The notes beneath the pieces are model-generated. The model was given only the letters and a program-made list of their open reading frames with translations. It searched no databases and had not been told where the DNA came from. DNA of 64,000 nt from Luteibacter pinisoli (GTDB taxonomy: Bacteria; Pseudomonadota; Gammaproteobacteria; Xanthomonadales; Rhodanobacteraceae): contig NZ_CP041046.1 in assembly GCF_006385595.1 (NCBI RefSeq), positions 2,790,001 through 2,854,000 of the forward strand, in the 5' to 3' direction. Of the stretch, positions 27,460-35,632 are shown piece by piece; within the stretch, counting starts at the first letter, position 1; each line of letters starts with the position of its first letter. The translations under genes and the position numbers were made by a program.

Positions 27460-27518
27460 GGAAGTTCCTCGCGTGCCAATGCATGACGGGGTAATCGGCG
27501 CAAGGCTAGGCAGCGCGC

Positions 27519-27578
27519 ATGACACAAAGGCGCCGGTTTGGTGACAAGGTTGATGACACCACCGTGACAGACGTGACG
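27519..27578 (-). promoter_or_regulatory. Pho-box-like TGTCA repeat cluster
   Basis: Minus-strand half-sites CTGTCAC (27564-27570), GTGTCAT (27553-27559), TTGTCAC (27541-27547) and GTGTCAT (27519-27525) stand 11, 12 and 22 bp apart, with a CGTCACG at 27572-27578. The first two, separated by 4 bp, match the direct-repeat geometry of a Pho box (CTGTCAT, 11-bp period). The cluster lies between the divergent STN-fecIR operon and the small secreted-protein gene and could control either. Confidence 0.45.
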
Positions 27579-27638
27579 CGCTTCCCCCTGCGTGGCACGA
27601 CGTGTTATCCAACGCGCGGATGCCTACGGGAAACGGCT

Positions 27639-27998
27639 ATGCGTATTCGGCAGTATTGTCTTTTGTTTGTCGGATGGTTAGCCGCGACGGGCGTGCATGC
27701 GCAATCCGTGGTGGACCTTCCCGGCGTCCACGCGCAGGCGAACACGACGTGTATCGAACCCGCGCACACGGGCAGCGCCGCCCTCTCCTACGCCTGCCTC
27801 ATCCAGGCCCTTGTTGTGCCGGCCGGCATGCCTTCGCCGTTGGACACGAACGACGTAAGGAAGGTGTCGTCAAACCGGCTGGGCCTCTACAACGCCGCCG
27901 CCCTCGGCCAGCGCATGGGCACGAATCTGGGGCAAAGCGTGCAGCCGTACCGGCCGCCGGCGCCGGTTTACCCCTCGCCTGTCAGGACGGCGAAATAG
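27639..27998 (+). CDS. Small secreted protein of unknown function
   Basis: I do not recognise this 119-residue product. It has a signal peptide (MRIRQYCLLFVGWLAATGVHAQ), two cysteines in the mature part (NTTCIEPAH, LSYACLIQALVV) likely to form a disulfide, and a proline-rich C-terminus (PYRPPAPVYPSPVR). The frame extends upstream to 27519, but the signal peptide fixes the ATG at 27639. It is divergent from the STN-FecIR operon and shares its regulatory region. Confidence 0.7.
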   Translation: MRIRQYCLLFVGWLAATGVHAQSVVDLPGVHAQANTTCIEPAHTGSAALSYACLIQALVVPAGMPSPLDTNDVRKVSSNRLGLYNAAALGQRMGTNLGQSVQPYRPPAPVYPSPVRTAK

Positions 27999-28028
27999 CG
28001 GCTCTCGTGACGCTATTCAATTCACCGA

Positions 28029-28058
28029 GCTTGCGACCATCGCCCACCAGTCGCAAGC
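28029..28058. other. Perfect 9-bp inverted repeat between convergent genes
   Basis: GCTTGCGAC and GTCGCAAGC flank a 12-nt spacer between the ends of two converging genes. It may serve as a weak terminator or stabilising hairpin; no T-run follows on either strand. Confidence 0.4.
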
Positions 28059-28073
28059 CCGGCCGCCGTTCAA

Positions 28074-28449
28074 TCAAGCGTCGCGACGGACTTCCCAGTA
28101 GGAGCCCTTCATATTGCTATCGGTAGGACATCCCTTGGGTATCCCGACGATGTTGATGATATGCCAGCCGTCGGGCAGTGCCTGATTTGGGCAGATCCGC
28201 ATCACCGTACCCGCAGGTTTATCGAAATGGCTTTCCAACATATATGCCAGACGACAACCAAGTGACCCCATCATTCCTACGAGAAAGTAGCCAGTGATGC
28301 TCTTGTAATCGCAAGTGACGATTTGATGTGCCGCCCGCACTGTCCTCACGGTTCCGCGCGAATTCGCATCATGGGGCACCCGCGATAGCGGGAAATGCCG
28401 CTCCGACGGTCAGCGCAGCGGTGGCTGCAACCCTACTAACGATCTTCAT
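28074..28449 (-). pseudogene. Frameshifted small secreted Cys-rich protein
   Basis: A strong ribosome site (AGGAGAGG) precedes the ATG at 28449, which opens a perfect signal peptide (MKIVSRVAATAALTVGAAF then PAIAGA). That frame ends at a TGA only 27 codons in. The mature domain (HDANSRGTVRTVRAAHQIVTCDY to YWEVRRDA, about 98 residues, four Cys) continues in the neighbouring frame. The shift maps to the GCCCCATG run near 28373-28377, where removing one C joins both parts in frame. It is either a recent inactivation, phase variation at a C-run, or a base-calling error. The protein family is unknown. Confidence 0.65.
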
Positions 28450-28458
28450 GTGACCTCT

Positions 28459-28500
28459 CCTGATCTTCGCGTTTTATGACCCGATTGGGTCGCGATCAGG
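28459..28500 (-). promoter_or_regulatory. Leader hairpin overlapping ribosome site of the frameshifted gene
   Basis: In the minus-strand leader, CCTGATC (28494-28500) can pair with GATCAGG (28459-28465), enclosing a second stem GACCC-aatc-GGGTC. The outer stem includes the first bases of the AGGAGAGG ribosome site. The fold could limit translation of the downstream gene, but no known riboswitch is recognised. Confidence 0.35.
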
Positions 28501-28633
28501 ATGGCCTGCCGTACGAGCCAGCGAAGCAAACGATGGCTCGTATTTGCGTAAGCGAGGTTCGCGGCGACGGGTAAGGCATGGCCTCGCGCGTGTAGGCTCG
28601 CCTAAGTTCTTGGACGTTGTCTATGAGTCGCGA

Positions 28634-28661
28634 GGATCGCGCTTGCACGCAAGCGCGATCC
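28634..28661 (-). terminator. Very stable 13-bp hairpin after gspD
   Basis: GGATCGCGCTTGC and its exact complement lie 2 nt apart, 8 bp past the gspD stop. No T-run follows, so it may act as a 3'-end stabiliser or a weak terminator. Confidence 0.5.
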
Positions 28662-28668
28662 GTCCTTC

Positions 28669-31011
28669 TTACTTGAGGGGCACTGTGATCGTCGGCTCAC
28701 TCGTTGCCGTACGCGTCGTCCCTACGGGCTTGCCCGTGAACGGACGCAGCGACTCGAACTTCTGCTGGTACTCGTCCGTCACCTGCTTGGCTTCATCGCC
28801 GCTGGTGATCACCTTCGGGGTAATCAGCACGATCAGCTCGGTGCGATTCTTCGTGCGATCCGTGCTGCCGAACAGGCGACCGAAGACCGGGATACGGTTC
28901 AAGCCCGGAATACCGGTGTCCGTCGTGCCATCGATTTGGCGAATCAAACCGCCGAGCAGCACCGTCTGGCCGCTCTGCACGGCGACCTGGGTGGCCACTT
29001 CACGCTGCTGGATCGGGAAGTTGCCGGTCGTCGGATCCTTGGTACCCGGCGAGCTCACCACCTGGTTGATGTTCATGTACACCAGGCCACCCGGATTCAC
29101 GCGCGGACGCACGTTCAGAATCACGCCGGTGTCTTTGTATTCCACCTGGCCAATCGTGTTGTCGGTGTTGGCACCGGTGTTGACGTAGGTCTGGGTGATG
29201 GGAATCTGGTCGCCGACCTGGATGTGTGCCTTCTGGTTGTTCAGCACGACGAGCGACGGTGCCGACAGGGTTTTCGTGTTGCCGTTCTGTTCGAGGGCGT
29301 GCAGCGCCACCGACAGGTTGTTATTGACGAAGGAGTAGAAGAACGCATCCGTCGACGGCGTGTAGACGTTGCCTATGTTGCCGATGGCCCACTGCTGATT
29401 GTTGCCGGGCTGGCCGACCGACCCATTCGTGCCGCCCACGAGCCCTTCCAGGTACCACTGGACGCCGAAGCGGAATTCGCCCGTCAGGTTCACTTCAAGA
29501 ATGCGCGTCTCGATCTGCACCTGCAGCGGCACGGCATCCAGGCGCTTGATCGCCTGCTCGATTTCCGCCCACTGCGAAGGACGGCAGCGAATCATCAGCT
29601 GGTTGTTCGTGTCGACCGAGGTGATGCGCACGCCATCGTCGGTGGTGATGCCACCGCTGTGCTGGCGGCGCGAGGACGAATCGTCGTCGAGGCCACCGCC
29701 GGAGGAGGACGAACCGCTACCGAACGACGAGCCGGTGCTGCTGCCGCTGGTGCCGTTCGAACCGAACGTACCGGAATTATTCGTGGTGTTGAGGTAACCG
29801 CTGCCCGACGAGCTGCTGTTGCCGAAGGCGCCCGTGGTGCTGCCCATACCGGAGCCGCCGCGATTGCCGAGGTCGCTGTCGCTGCTGCTGCCGAGGGTGC
29901 CGGAGCTGAGGCCCGGGCCGACGCGGCCGCCACGATCGCCCGAGCCGCTGCCGCCCGAGCCGCCGCCATAGATATCGGAGAGATAGTCGGCCAGGTCGGA
30001 GGCCTGGACGTTGCGCACGTCGTACACGAACAGCTGCGGCTCGTTGCCGCCGCCGCGGTCGATGCGGTCGATCCAGCTCTTCACTTCTTCAAGGTAGGTG
30101 GCGTTGGGGCTGATCACCACCAGCGAGTTCGTCCGCTCGATGGGGATGAAGCGCAGCATGCCGGCCATGGGCGTGTTGCCCTTGTCGCCGAAGATCGAAT
30201 CGAGCTTCGGCGTCAGGTCCTTCACTTCCGCCCGCTGCAGGCTGAACACGCCCACGGACATGCCACGCAGCCAGTCGACGTCAAAGGTCTTCACCGTGCG
30301 GGCGTAGTTGTCGAGCTCGCTGGCCGTGCCGGCCATGACAATCACGTTTCGGGTGGGATCGGCCAGCAGCGTCGCATCCGCGCGTGCGAACGGCTTGATC
30401 AGCTTCTGCATCTCGGTGGCCGAGATGAAGTGCAGCGGGAACAGGCGGGCCTGCAGGCCACCCGGGGGCGCCGTGGCACCGATGCTGGGCACGACGTTGC
30501 CCGGCACGGCGTCCTTCGACGGCATGACCACGTAGCGGCCATTGGTGCGGACCAGGGCGTTGCCCGTCCACGACAGCAGGGTTTCCAGGATCGGCAGCGC
30601 CTGCTCGGCCGTCACCGGTTGCGAGGTGGAGAACGAGACGTTGCCCTGCACGCCGGGGACGATGGAATAGTTCTCGTGCAGCAGGTCGCCCAGGATGGCT
30701 TTCACCACGGACTCGACCGGCTGGTTTTCGAAATTGAAGGTGACCGTGCCCTGCCCCTCGGCCACGGGCTTCGGCTGGGCCAGGCCCACGGGCTTGACGA
30801 ACTCGCCGGTGCCCGTGGTGATCTGGGCCGGGGCGACGGTGGCCCCCTGCGGGCCCGCCGGGGGCGCGATGAGCGGGCGCGGGGCGGGCTTTTCAGTCCC
30901 CGCCAGCGCCTCACGCTGCAGTGCGCCATCGTCTTTGGGTTGCGGCAGCGTCGTGCATCCGGCAAGCGCTACCGCCAGCGCCGTAGCGCCGATCAGGGAA
31001 CTTCTAAGCAT
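28669..31011 (-). CDS. gspD: Type II secretion outer-membrane secretin GspD
   Basis: The 780-residue lipoprotein-type secretin has a signal peptide with lipobox LAGC (cysteine 19), then the N0 domain (VTFNFENQPVESVVKAILGDLL) and N1-N3 domains. A Gly/Ser-rich insert of about 100 residues lies at about 355-455 within the N3 region. The secretin core contains LSAPSLVVLNNQKAHIQVG, VEYKDTGVILNVRPRV, VAVQSGQTVLLGGLI and GIPGLNRIPVFGRLFG, and ends LIVLITPKVI plus a tail. It forms the outer-membrane ring for folded exoproteins. It is oriented like gspIJK but separated from them by the 23-kb TPS operon, and no other gsp gene adjoins it here. The start ATG has a GGGAGTAGG ribosome site. Confidence 0.95.
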   Translation of the reverse strand: MLRSSLIGATALAVALAGCTTLPQPKDDGALQREALAGTEKPAPRPLIAPPAGPQGATVAPAQITTGTGEFVKPVGLAQPKPVAEGQGTVTFNFENQPVESVVKAILGDLLHENYSIVPGVQGNVSFSTSQPVTAEQALPILETLLSWTGNALVRTNGRYVVMPSKDAVPGNVVPSIGATAPPGGLQARLFPLHFISATEMQKLIKPFARADATLLADPTRNVIVMAGTASELDNYARTVKTFDVDWLRGMSVGVFSLQRAEVKDLTPKLDSIFGDKGNTPMAGMLRFIPIERTNSLVVISPNATYLEEVKSWIDRIDRGGGNEPQLFVYDVRNVQASDLADYLSDIYGGGSGGSGSGDRGGRVGPGLSSGTLGSSSDSDLGNRGGSGMGSTTGAFGNSSSSGSGYLNTTNNSGTFGSNGTSGSSTGSSFGSGSSSSGGGLDDDSSSRRQHSGGITTDDGVRITSVDTNNQLMIRCRPSQWAEIEQAIKRLDAVPLQVQIETRILEVNLTGEFRFGVQWYLEGLVGGTNGSVGQPGNNQQWAIGNIGNVYTPSTDAFFYSFVNNNLSVALHALEQNGNTKTLSAPSLVVLNNQKAHIQVGDQIPITQTYVNTGANTDNTIGQVEYKDTGVILNVRPRVNPGGLVYMNINQVVSSPGTKDPTTGNFPIQQREVATQVAVQSGQTVLLGGLIRQIDGTTDTGIPGLNRIPVFGRLFGSTDRTKNRTELIVLITPKVITSGDEAKQVTDEYQQKFESLRPFTGKPVGTTRTATSEPTITVPLK

Positions 31012-31022
31012 GGAACAACCTA

Positions 31023-31093
31023 CTCCCTAAGTTGGATCTGCCGGCCACTGGCCCCTTGGGGTGACCAGCCGATTTGCCCAACTCTATAGGGAG
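31023..31093 (-). promoter_or_regulatory. Possible gspD leader stem covering its ribosome site
   Basis: On the minus strand CTCCCTA (31087-31093) and AGTTGG (31078-31083) can pair with TAGGGAG (31023-31029) and CCAACT (31030-31035), leaving a 3-nt bulge. The distal strand contains the GGGAG of the gspD ribosome site. It works only if transcription begins upstream of 31093, which I cannot show. Confidence 0.3.
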
Positions 31094-31199
31094 CTTCCCT
31101 ACCAGCGCTAGCGTGCATTTGTAACAACGCGACCCACGCACATAATCGGCACACCGGGCCGGCGCCCGATGTGCATTTAATGGCCCGGCGCGTTCAGCT

Positions 31200-32615
31200 T
31201 CAGCCCTGGGCCCATTCCGCGTGGAAACTGCCCTTTTCGTCCACGCGTTCGAAGGTATGTGCGCCGAAGAAATCGCGCTGGGCCTGGATCAGGTTGGCCG
31301 GCAGCACGTCCGCCCGGTAACTGTCGTAATAGGCGATGGCCGCCGAGAACCCCGGCACCGGCACGCCAATGCGCACGGCCTCGGCCACCACCTCGCGCAA
31401 TGCGCCCTGGTAACCCTGGACGATATCGCGGAAATACGGATCCAGCAGGAGGTTCTTCAGCTTCGGGTCCGTCTTATACGCATCCATGATCTTCTGCAGG
31501 AAGCGGGCGCGGATAATGCAGCCCGCGCGGAAGATCTTGGCGATATCGCCGTAATGCAGGTCCCACTGGTTTTCTTCAGAGGCGGCACGCAGCTGGGCGA
31601 AGCCCTGGGCGTACGAAATGAGCTTGCTCATGTAAAGCGCCTTGCGCACGGCCTCGATAAAGGCCTTGCGATCGCCGCTGAACTTGCCTGCTTCCGGGCC
31701 CTTCAGATGCTTGCTGGCCTCGACGCGCTCGTCCTTCATGGATGACAGCACGCGGGCGAAAACGGACTCGGTAATGAGGGTAAGTGGCACGCCAAGGTCC
31801 AGAGCGCTCTGGCTTGTCCACTTGCCGGTACCCTTTTGCGCGGCCCGGTCCAGGATCACGTCGACGAGCATCTTGCCGGTCTTCTCGTCCTTGCGACGGA
31901 AGATCCGCGCCGTGATCTCGATCAGGAAACTGTCGAGCTCGCCCTTGTTCCATTCATCATAGACATCGGCCAGCTCCTCATTGGAGAGGCCCACGACGTG
32001 TTTCAGCACGGCGTAGCTTTCGGCAATGAGCTGCATGTCGCCGTACTCGATGCCGTTGTGCACCATCTTGACGTAGTGGCCCGCGCCGCCTGGGCCGATA
32101 TAGGTGACGCAGGGCTCCCCATCGGGCGCTTTCGCGGCGATTTCCGTAAGAATCGGCGCGACCAGGTCATACGCATCGCGCGGGCCGCCCGGCATGATCG
32201 ACGGGCCTTTCAGGGCCCCTTCTTCACCACCGGAAACGCCGGTACCGATGAAATGCAGGCCGTCCTTGGCCAGCTCCTCGCCGCGGCGCACGGTGTCCTT
32301 GTAATACGTATTGCCGCCATCAATGACGATATCGCCCTTATCCAGCAGGGGCCGCAGTTCTTCAATCACCGCATCCGTACCCTTGCCGGCCTGCACCATC
32401 AGCAGGATGCGGCGGGGCTTCTCCAGCGAATCCACAAACGCTTCCAGTGAATCGGTGGGCACGAGCTTTTTGCCCTTGCTCTCCTCCATCACCTCGTCGG
32501 TGCGGGATTTGGTGCGGTTATAGATGGATACCGCGTGGCCGCGGCTTTCGATATTCCAGGCCAGGTTGCGGCCCATCACGGCCATGCCGATCACGCCAAT
32601 CTTCTGCTTGCTCAC
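31200..32615 (-). CDS. gnd: 6-phosphogluconate dehydrogenase, decarboxylating
   Basis: The 471-residue enzyme oxidatively decarboxylates 6-phosphogluconate to ribulose 5-phosphate with NADP in the pentose phosphate pathway. It has the Rossmann motif [36 protein letters not shown], the catalytic lysine segment [16 protein letters not shown] and [12 protein letters not shown] near the C-terminus. Length is standard. The GTG at 32615 (VSKQKIG) is chosen; the open frame continues upstream without sense. It is monocistronic and divergent from the CoA-transferase genes. Confidence 0.96.
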   Translation of the reverse strand: MSKQKIGVIGMAVMGRNLAWNIESRGHAVSIYNRTKSRTDEVMEESKGKKLVPTDSLEAFVDSLEKPRRILLMVQAGKGTDAVIEELRPLLDKGDIVIDGGNTYYKDTVRRGEELAKDGLHFIGTGVSGGEEGALKGPSIMPGGPRDAYDLVAPILTEIAAKAPDGEPCVTYIGPGGAGHYVKMVHNGIEYGDMQLIAESYAVLKHVVGLSNEELADVYDEWNKGELDSFLIEITARIFRRKDEKTGKMLVDVILDRAAQKGTGKWTSQSALDLGVPLTLITESVFARVLSSMKDERVEASKHLKGPEAGKFSGDRKAFIEAVRKALYMSKLISYAQGFAQLRAASEENQWDLHYGDIAKIFRAGCIIRARFLQKIMDAYKTDPKLKNLLLDPYFRDIVQGYQGALREVVAEAVRIGVPVPGFSAAIAYYDSYRADVLPANLIQAQRDFFGAHTFERVDEKGSFHAEWAQG

Positions 32616-32819
32616 GAGGGACTCCAGCGAAGCGTGTGGAAAGGGTTGAGGATAGTCAGCGCGATGCCACCGCGCTTGGCGAAATTCACGCGAGATTCGC
32701 CGCAATGCAGCATCACATCGGCCAAGGATGCCGCGCAAAACGGCGACGGAACGTGACGGCGGTCGGCTATGATGGCCGGCGAACCGGCGGCTGGCCCGCC
32801 ATGAAGGAAGCAGGTACGC

Positions 32820-33539
32820 ATGAACCAGGTGACGTCGCACAAGCGCGACAAGCGTGTGGCCTCCGCCCATGAGGCGCTGGCCGGTCTGGTGGCCGATGGG
32901 CAGATCATCGCCGTCGGTGGTTTCGGCCTCTGTGGCATCCCCGAACTGCTGATTGAAGCGCTGCGCGATTCCGGCGTGAAGCAGCTCACCGCGGTTTCCA
33001 ACAATGCCGGCATCGATGGCGTGGGCCTGGGCCTGCTGCTGGCGACCCGGCAGATCCGCAAGATGGTGTCGTCCTACGTGGGCGAGAACAAGGAATTCGA
33101 ACGGCAGTTCCTGGCCGGTGAGCTGGAGGTGGAGTTCACCCCGCAGGGCACCCTGGCCGAGAAGCTGCGCGCCGGCGGCGCCGGCATCCCTGCGTTCTTC
33201 ACCCGTACCGGCTACGGCACCCAGGTGGCCGAGGGCAAGGAGACCCGCGAGTTCGACGGGCAGATGTACGTGATGGAGCGCTCCATCGTCGCCGACGTGG
33301 CGCTGGTGAAGGCGTGGAAGGCCGACCCCTCGGGCAACCTCGTGTTCCGCAAGACGGCCCGCAACTTCAACCCGATGGTCGCCACCGCGGGCAAGGTCTG
33401 CGTGGCCGAGGTCGAGATCATGGTGGAGGTCGGCGAGCTCGACCCGGACCAGATCCACACGCCCGGCATCTACGTCGACCGCATCGTGCATAACCCCGCG
33501 CCGTCCAAGCGCATCGAACAGCGCACCGTGCGCGCCTGA
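32820..33539 (+). CDS. scoA: Succinyl-CoA:3-ketoacid CoA-transferase subunit A
   Basis: The 239-residue alpha subunit transfers CoA from succinyl-CoA to acetoacetate, feeding ketone bodies into acetyl-CoA metabolism. The CoA-binding [16 protein letters not shown], the [15 protein letters not shown] segment and [13 protein letters not shown] are typical. The beta subunit follows 11 bp downstream with its own GGAG ribosome site. Together they form the heterodimer or heterotetramer. Confidence 0.95.
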   Translation: MNQVTSHKRDKRVASAHEALAGLVADGQIIAVGGFGLCGIPELLIEALRDSGVKQLTAVSNNAGIDGVGLGLLLATRQIRKMVSSYVGENKEFERQFLAGELEVEFTPQGTLAEKLRAGGAGIPAFFTRTGYGTQVAEGKETREFDGQMYVMERSIVADVALVKAWKADPSGNLVFRKTARNFNPMVATAGKVCVAEVEIMVEVGELDPDQIHTPGIYVDRIVHNPAPSKRIEQRTVRA

Positions 33540-33550
33540 AGGAGAACACC

Positions 33551-34186
33551 ATGGCCTGGACCCGTGAACAGATGGCGCAGCGCGCCGCCAGGGAGCTCTC
33601 CGACGGCGATTACGTCAACCTCGGCATCGGCTTGCCGACGCTGGTGGCCAACCACCTGCCCGAGGGCGTGGATGTGTGGCTGCAATCCGAGAACGGCCTG
33701 CTCGGCATCGGCCCCTTCCCCTCTGATGACGAAGTGGATGCCGACCTGATCAACGCCGGCAAGCAGACGGTGACGGCGCGCGACGGCGCGGCGTTTTTCT
33801 CCAGCGCGGATTCGTTCGCGATGATCCGCGGCGGCCACATCGATATCTCGATCCTCGGCGCCATGCAGGTGACGGACCAGGGCGACATCGCCAACTGGAT
33901 GGTGCCCGGCAAGATGGTCAAGGGCATGGGCGGCGCCATGGACCTGGTGGCAGGCGTGAAACGCGTCGTGGTGGTCATGGAGCACACCGCGAAGGATGGC
34001 GGCCACAAGATCCTCGAGCATTGCACCCTGCCGCTCACCGGCAAGGGCGTCGTCGATCGCATCATCACCGAGCTGGGCGTGTTCGACGTCACCCCGGACG
34101 GCCTCGCGCTGATCGAGCTGGCCCCGGAGGTGGATGTCGAATCCCTGCGCACCGCGACCGGCTGCCGCTTCACCACGGCGCTCTGA
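33551..34186 (+). CDS. scoB: Succinyl-CoA:3-ketoacid CoA-transferase subunit B
   Basis: The 211-residue beta subunit carries the catalytic glutamate in the conserved [12 protein letters not shown] motif. It also shows [17 protein letters not shown] and [14 protein letters not shown]. It is preceded by subunit A in a two-gene operon and followed by a stable hairpin. Confidence 0.95.
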   Translation: MAWTREQMAQRAARELSDGDYVNLGIGLPTLVANHLPEGVDVWLQSENGLLGIGPFPSDDEVDADLINAGKQTVTARDGAAFFSSADSFAMIRGGHIDISILGAMQVTDQGDIANWMVPGKMVKGMGGAMDLVAGVKRVVVVMEHTAKDGGHKILEHCTLPLTGKGVVDRIITELGVFDVTPDGLALIELAPEVDVESLRTATGCRFTTAL

Positions 34187-34190
34187 GCAG

Positions 34191-34219
34191 AAAAAAAGCC
34201 CCGGTCGCGAGACCGGGGC
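34191..34219 (-). terminator. GC-rich hairpin with A-run (minus-strand terminator form)
   Basis: GCCCCGGTC-gcga-GACCGGGGC is preceded on the plus strand by seven A residues, so the intrinsic terminator shape is on the minus strand. On the plus strand it can still form a hairpin after scoB, but only CTTG follows it. Confidence 0.55.
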
Positions 34220-34426
34220 CTTGAAAAGAAAGTCGCTCCGCAGAGGGCGCCTCAGTGTGGGCCTCGGGGGGGGAGGTAGGCCAGACACCGGGTATAGCGC
34301 CAGTACGGAGCGAGGGCCACTACCGACCCAGGGGGAGGGGTTGGTGGTAGGGCGAGGAGGATTATGGATTTCCTAGGAAATGTTCGCCAATATATCTTTC
34401 AGCGATCACTTATATGAAATTCGACT

Positions 34427-35341
34427 ATGTTTGACCTGCGCCAGCTGCGCTACTTCGTCGAAGTCGCCGAAACCCTGAGCTTCACCCAGGCCGCGCAACG
34501 CCTGCATATCTCCCAGCCGCCGCTTTCCCAGCAGATTCAGGCCCTTGAGGCCGACCTGGGCGTGCGCCTGCTCGACCGTAACCGCCGCCGCGTGGCGCTG
34601 ACTGAGCCCGGCCGCATCTTCCTGATCGAAGCGAAGGCCATCCTGGCCCGGGCGGAAAGTGCGCGCACGGTCGTGGCCGAGGCTGCCGCCGGCTTCACCG
34701 GACAGCTGCGGCTGGCCTACGCCGTCTCCGTATCATTCCATAGAGCGCTTCCGGAAACCCTGCTGCGCTTCTCACATGCGGCACCCGGGGTGAGCCTGCA
34801 CCTGGTGGAAATGCCCACCGGGGCCCAGTATGACGCCATCCTCAGCGGCCAGATCGACGTCGGCCTGCTCCGCGCGCCGCCCGAGGGCATCGCCAATGCC
34901 CGCCAGCTGAACGTGGAAGTGATCGACGAGGAGCCCCTCGTCGTCGCCCTGCCCTCCGGCCACCGGCTGGCCACGCGCGACTCGGTGACGATGGCCGAGC
35001 TGGCCAGGGAACGCTTCGTGGCGCCGCCACGCAGCTCGGCCGCCACCCTGATCGACCGGCTGAACCTGCTGGCCGGCAAGGCCAAGTTCCGCCTGAACAT
35101 CCGCCAGGAAGCCCAGCAGATTCCCTCGCTGCTGCCCCTGGTGGCCGCGGGCATGGGCGTGGCGCTGGTGCCTGCCTCGCTGCGCGCGGTGAGCCTGGAT
35201 AAGGTCGCCTTCGTGAACATTGACGACCCCGAGGCCTGCCTGTTGCTCGCGGTGGCCAGTCGCGTGGACAATACATCCCCCGTGCTGGATAGCTTCCTGC
35301 GCACGGTCCGAGAGGCCCGCGCAAAGCTGGGCCTTGGCTGA
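34427..35341 (+). CDS. LysR-family transcriptional regulator
   Basis: The 304-residue regulator has the N-terminal winged helix-turn-helix (MFDLRQLRYFVEVAETLSFTQAAQRLHISQPPLSQQI; residues 1-60) and a periplasmic-binding-like effector domain (residues 90-300). The QLRYFVEVAE-LHISQPPLSQQIQ signature is close to regulators of aromatic or organic acid catabolism (BenM/CatM type). No catabolic target is adjacent; scoAB upstream is a candidate. About 240 bp of intergenic DNA precedes it and probably holds its promoter. Confidence 0.9.
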   Translation: MFDLRQLRYFVEVAETLSFTQAAQRLHISQPPLSQQIQALEADLGVRLLDRNRRRVALTEPGRIFLIEAKAILARAESARTVVAEAAAGFTGQLRLAYAVSVSFHRALPETLLRFSHAAPGVSLHLVEMPTGAQYDAILSGQIDVGLLRAPPEGIANARQLNVEVIDEEPLVVALPSGHRLATRDSVTMAELARERFVAPPRSSAATLIDRLNLLAGKAKFRLNIRQEAQQIPSLLPLVAAGMGVALVPASLRAVSLDKVAFVNIDDPEACLLLAVASRVDNTSPVLDSFLRTVREARAKLGLG

Positions 35342-35362
35342 AACGCGAGTTGATTCCAGTGC

Positions 35363-35391
35363 TTGCGTAAGGCCAACGAGATGGTTAGAAT
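35363..35391 (+). promoter_or_regulatory. Sigma-70-type promoter of rpmJ
   Basis: TTGCGT (35363-35368) and TAGAAT (35386-35391) are separated by 17 bp, about 40 bp before the rpmJ start codon. Confidence 0.6.
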
Positions 35392-35430
35392 CCCGTTTTT
35401 CCCGTATCTCATTTGTATCAGGAGCTGGCC

Positions 35431-35556
35431 GTGAAGGTGCTTTCCTCTTTGAAGTCCGCGAAGTCGCGTCACCGTGACTGCAAAGTCGTGCGCCGCCGCG
35501 GCAAAGTGTTCGTGATCTGCAAGTCGAACCCGCGTTTCAAGGCCCGTCAGCGCTAA
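35431..35556 (+). CDS. rpmJ: Ribosomal protein L36 (bL36), zinc-free form
   Basis: The 41-residue basic protein ([20 protein letters not shown] and the tail NPRFKARQR) starts at GTG with AGGAG upstream. It has only two cysteines and lacks the four-ligand zinc ribbon of the classic 38-residue L36. It is therefore the 'C-minus' form, which works under zinc limitation. In xanthomonads this is the usual version, so it may be the main copy here. It is monocistronic and followed by a terminator. Confidence 0.95.
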   Translation: MKVLSSLKSAKSRHRDCKVVRRRGKVFVICKSNPRFKARQR

Positions 35557-35578
35557 TCAGCCGCGATGGGTTCTACTT

Positions 35579-35604
35579 AAAAGGCCGCGTAAGCGGCCTT
35601 TTTT
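35579..35604 (+). terminator. Rho-independent terminator of rpmJ
   Basis: AAGGCCGC-gtaa-GCGGCCTT followed by TTTT. The matching A residues upstream make it usable from the minus-strand gene too. Confidence 0.9.
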
Positions 35605-35632
35605 GTGCGCGTCGTTCGGCGTGCCGGGCGGA

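Noticed and set aside
28936..31089. 717-codon open frame on the plus strand
   Set aside because: Antisense to gspD, low-complexity Ala/Arg composition from the Gly/Ser-rich insert.
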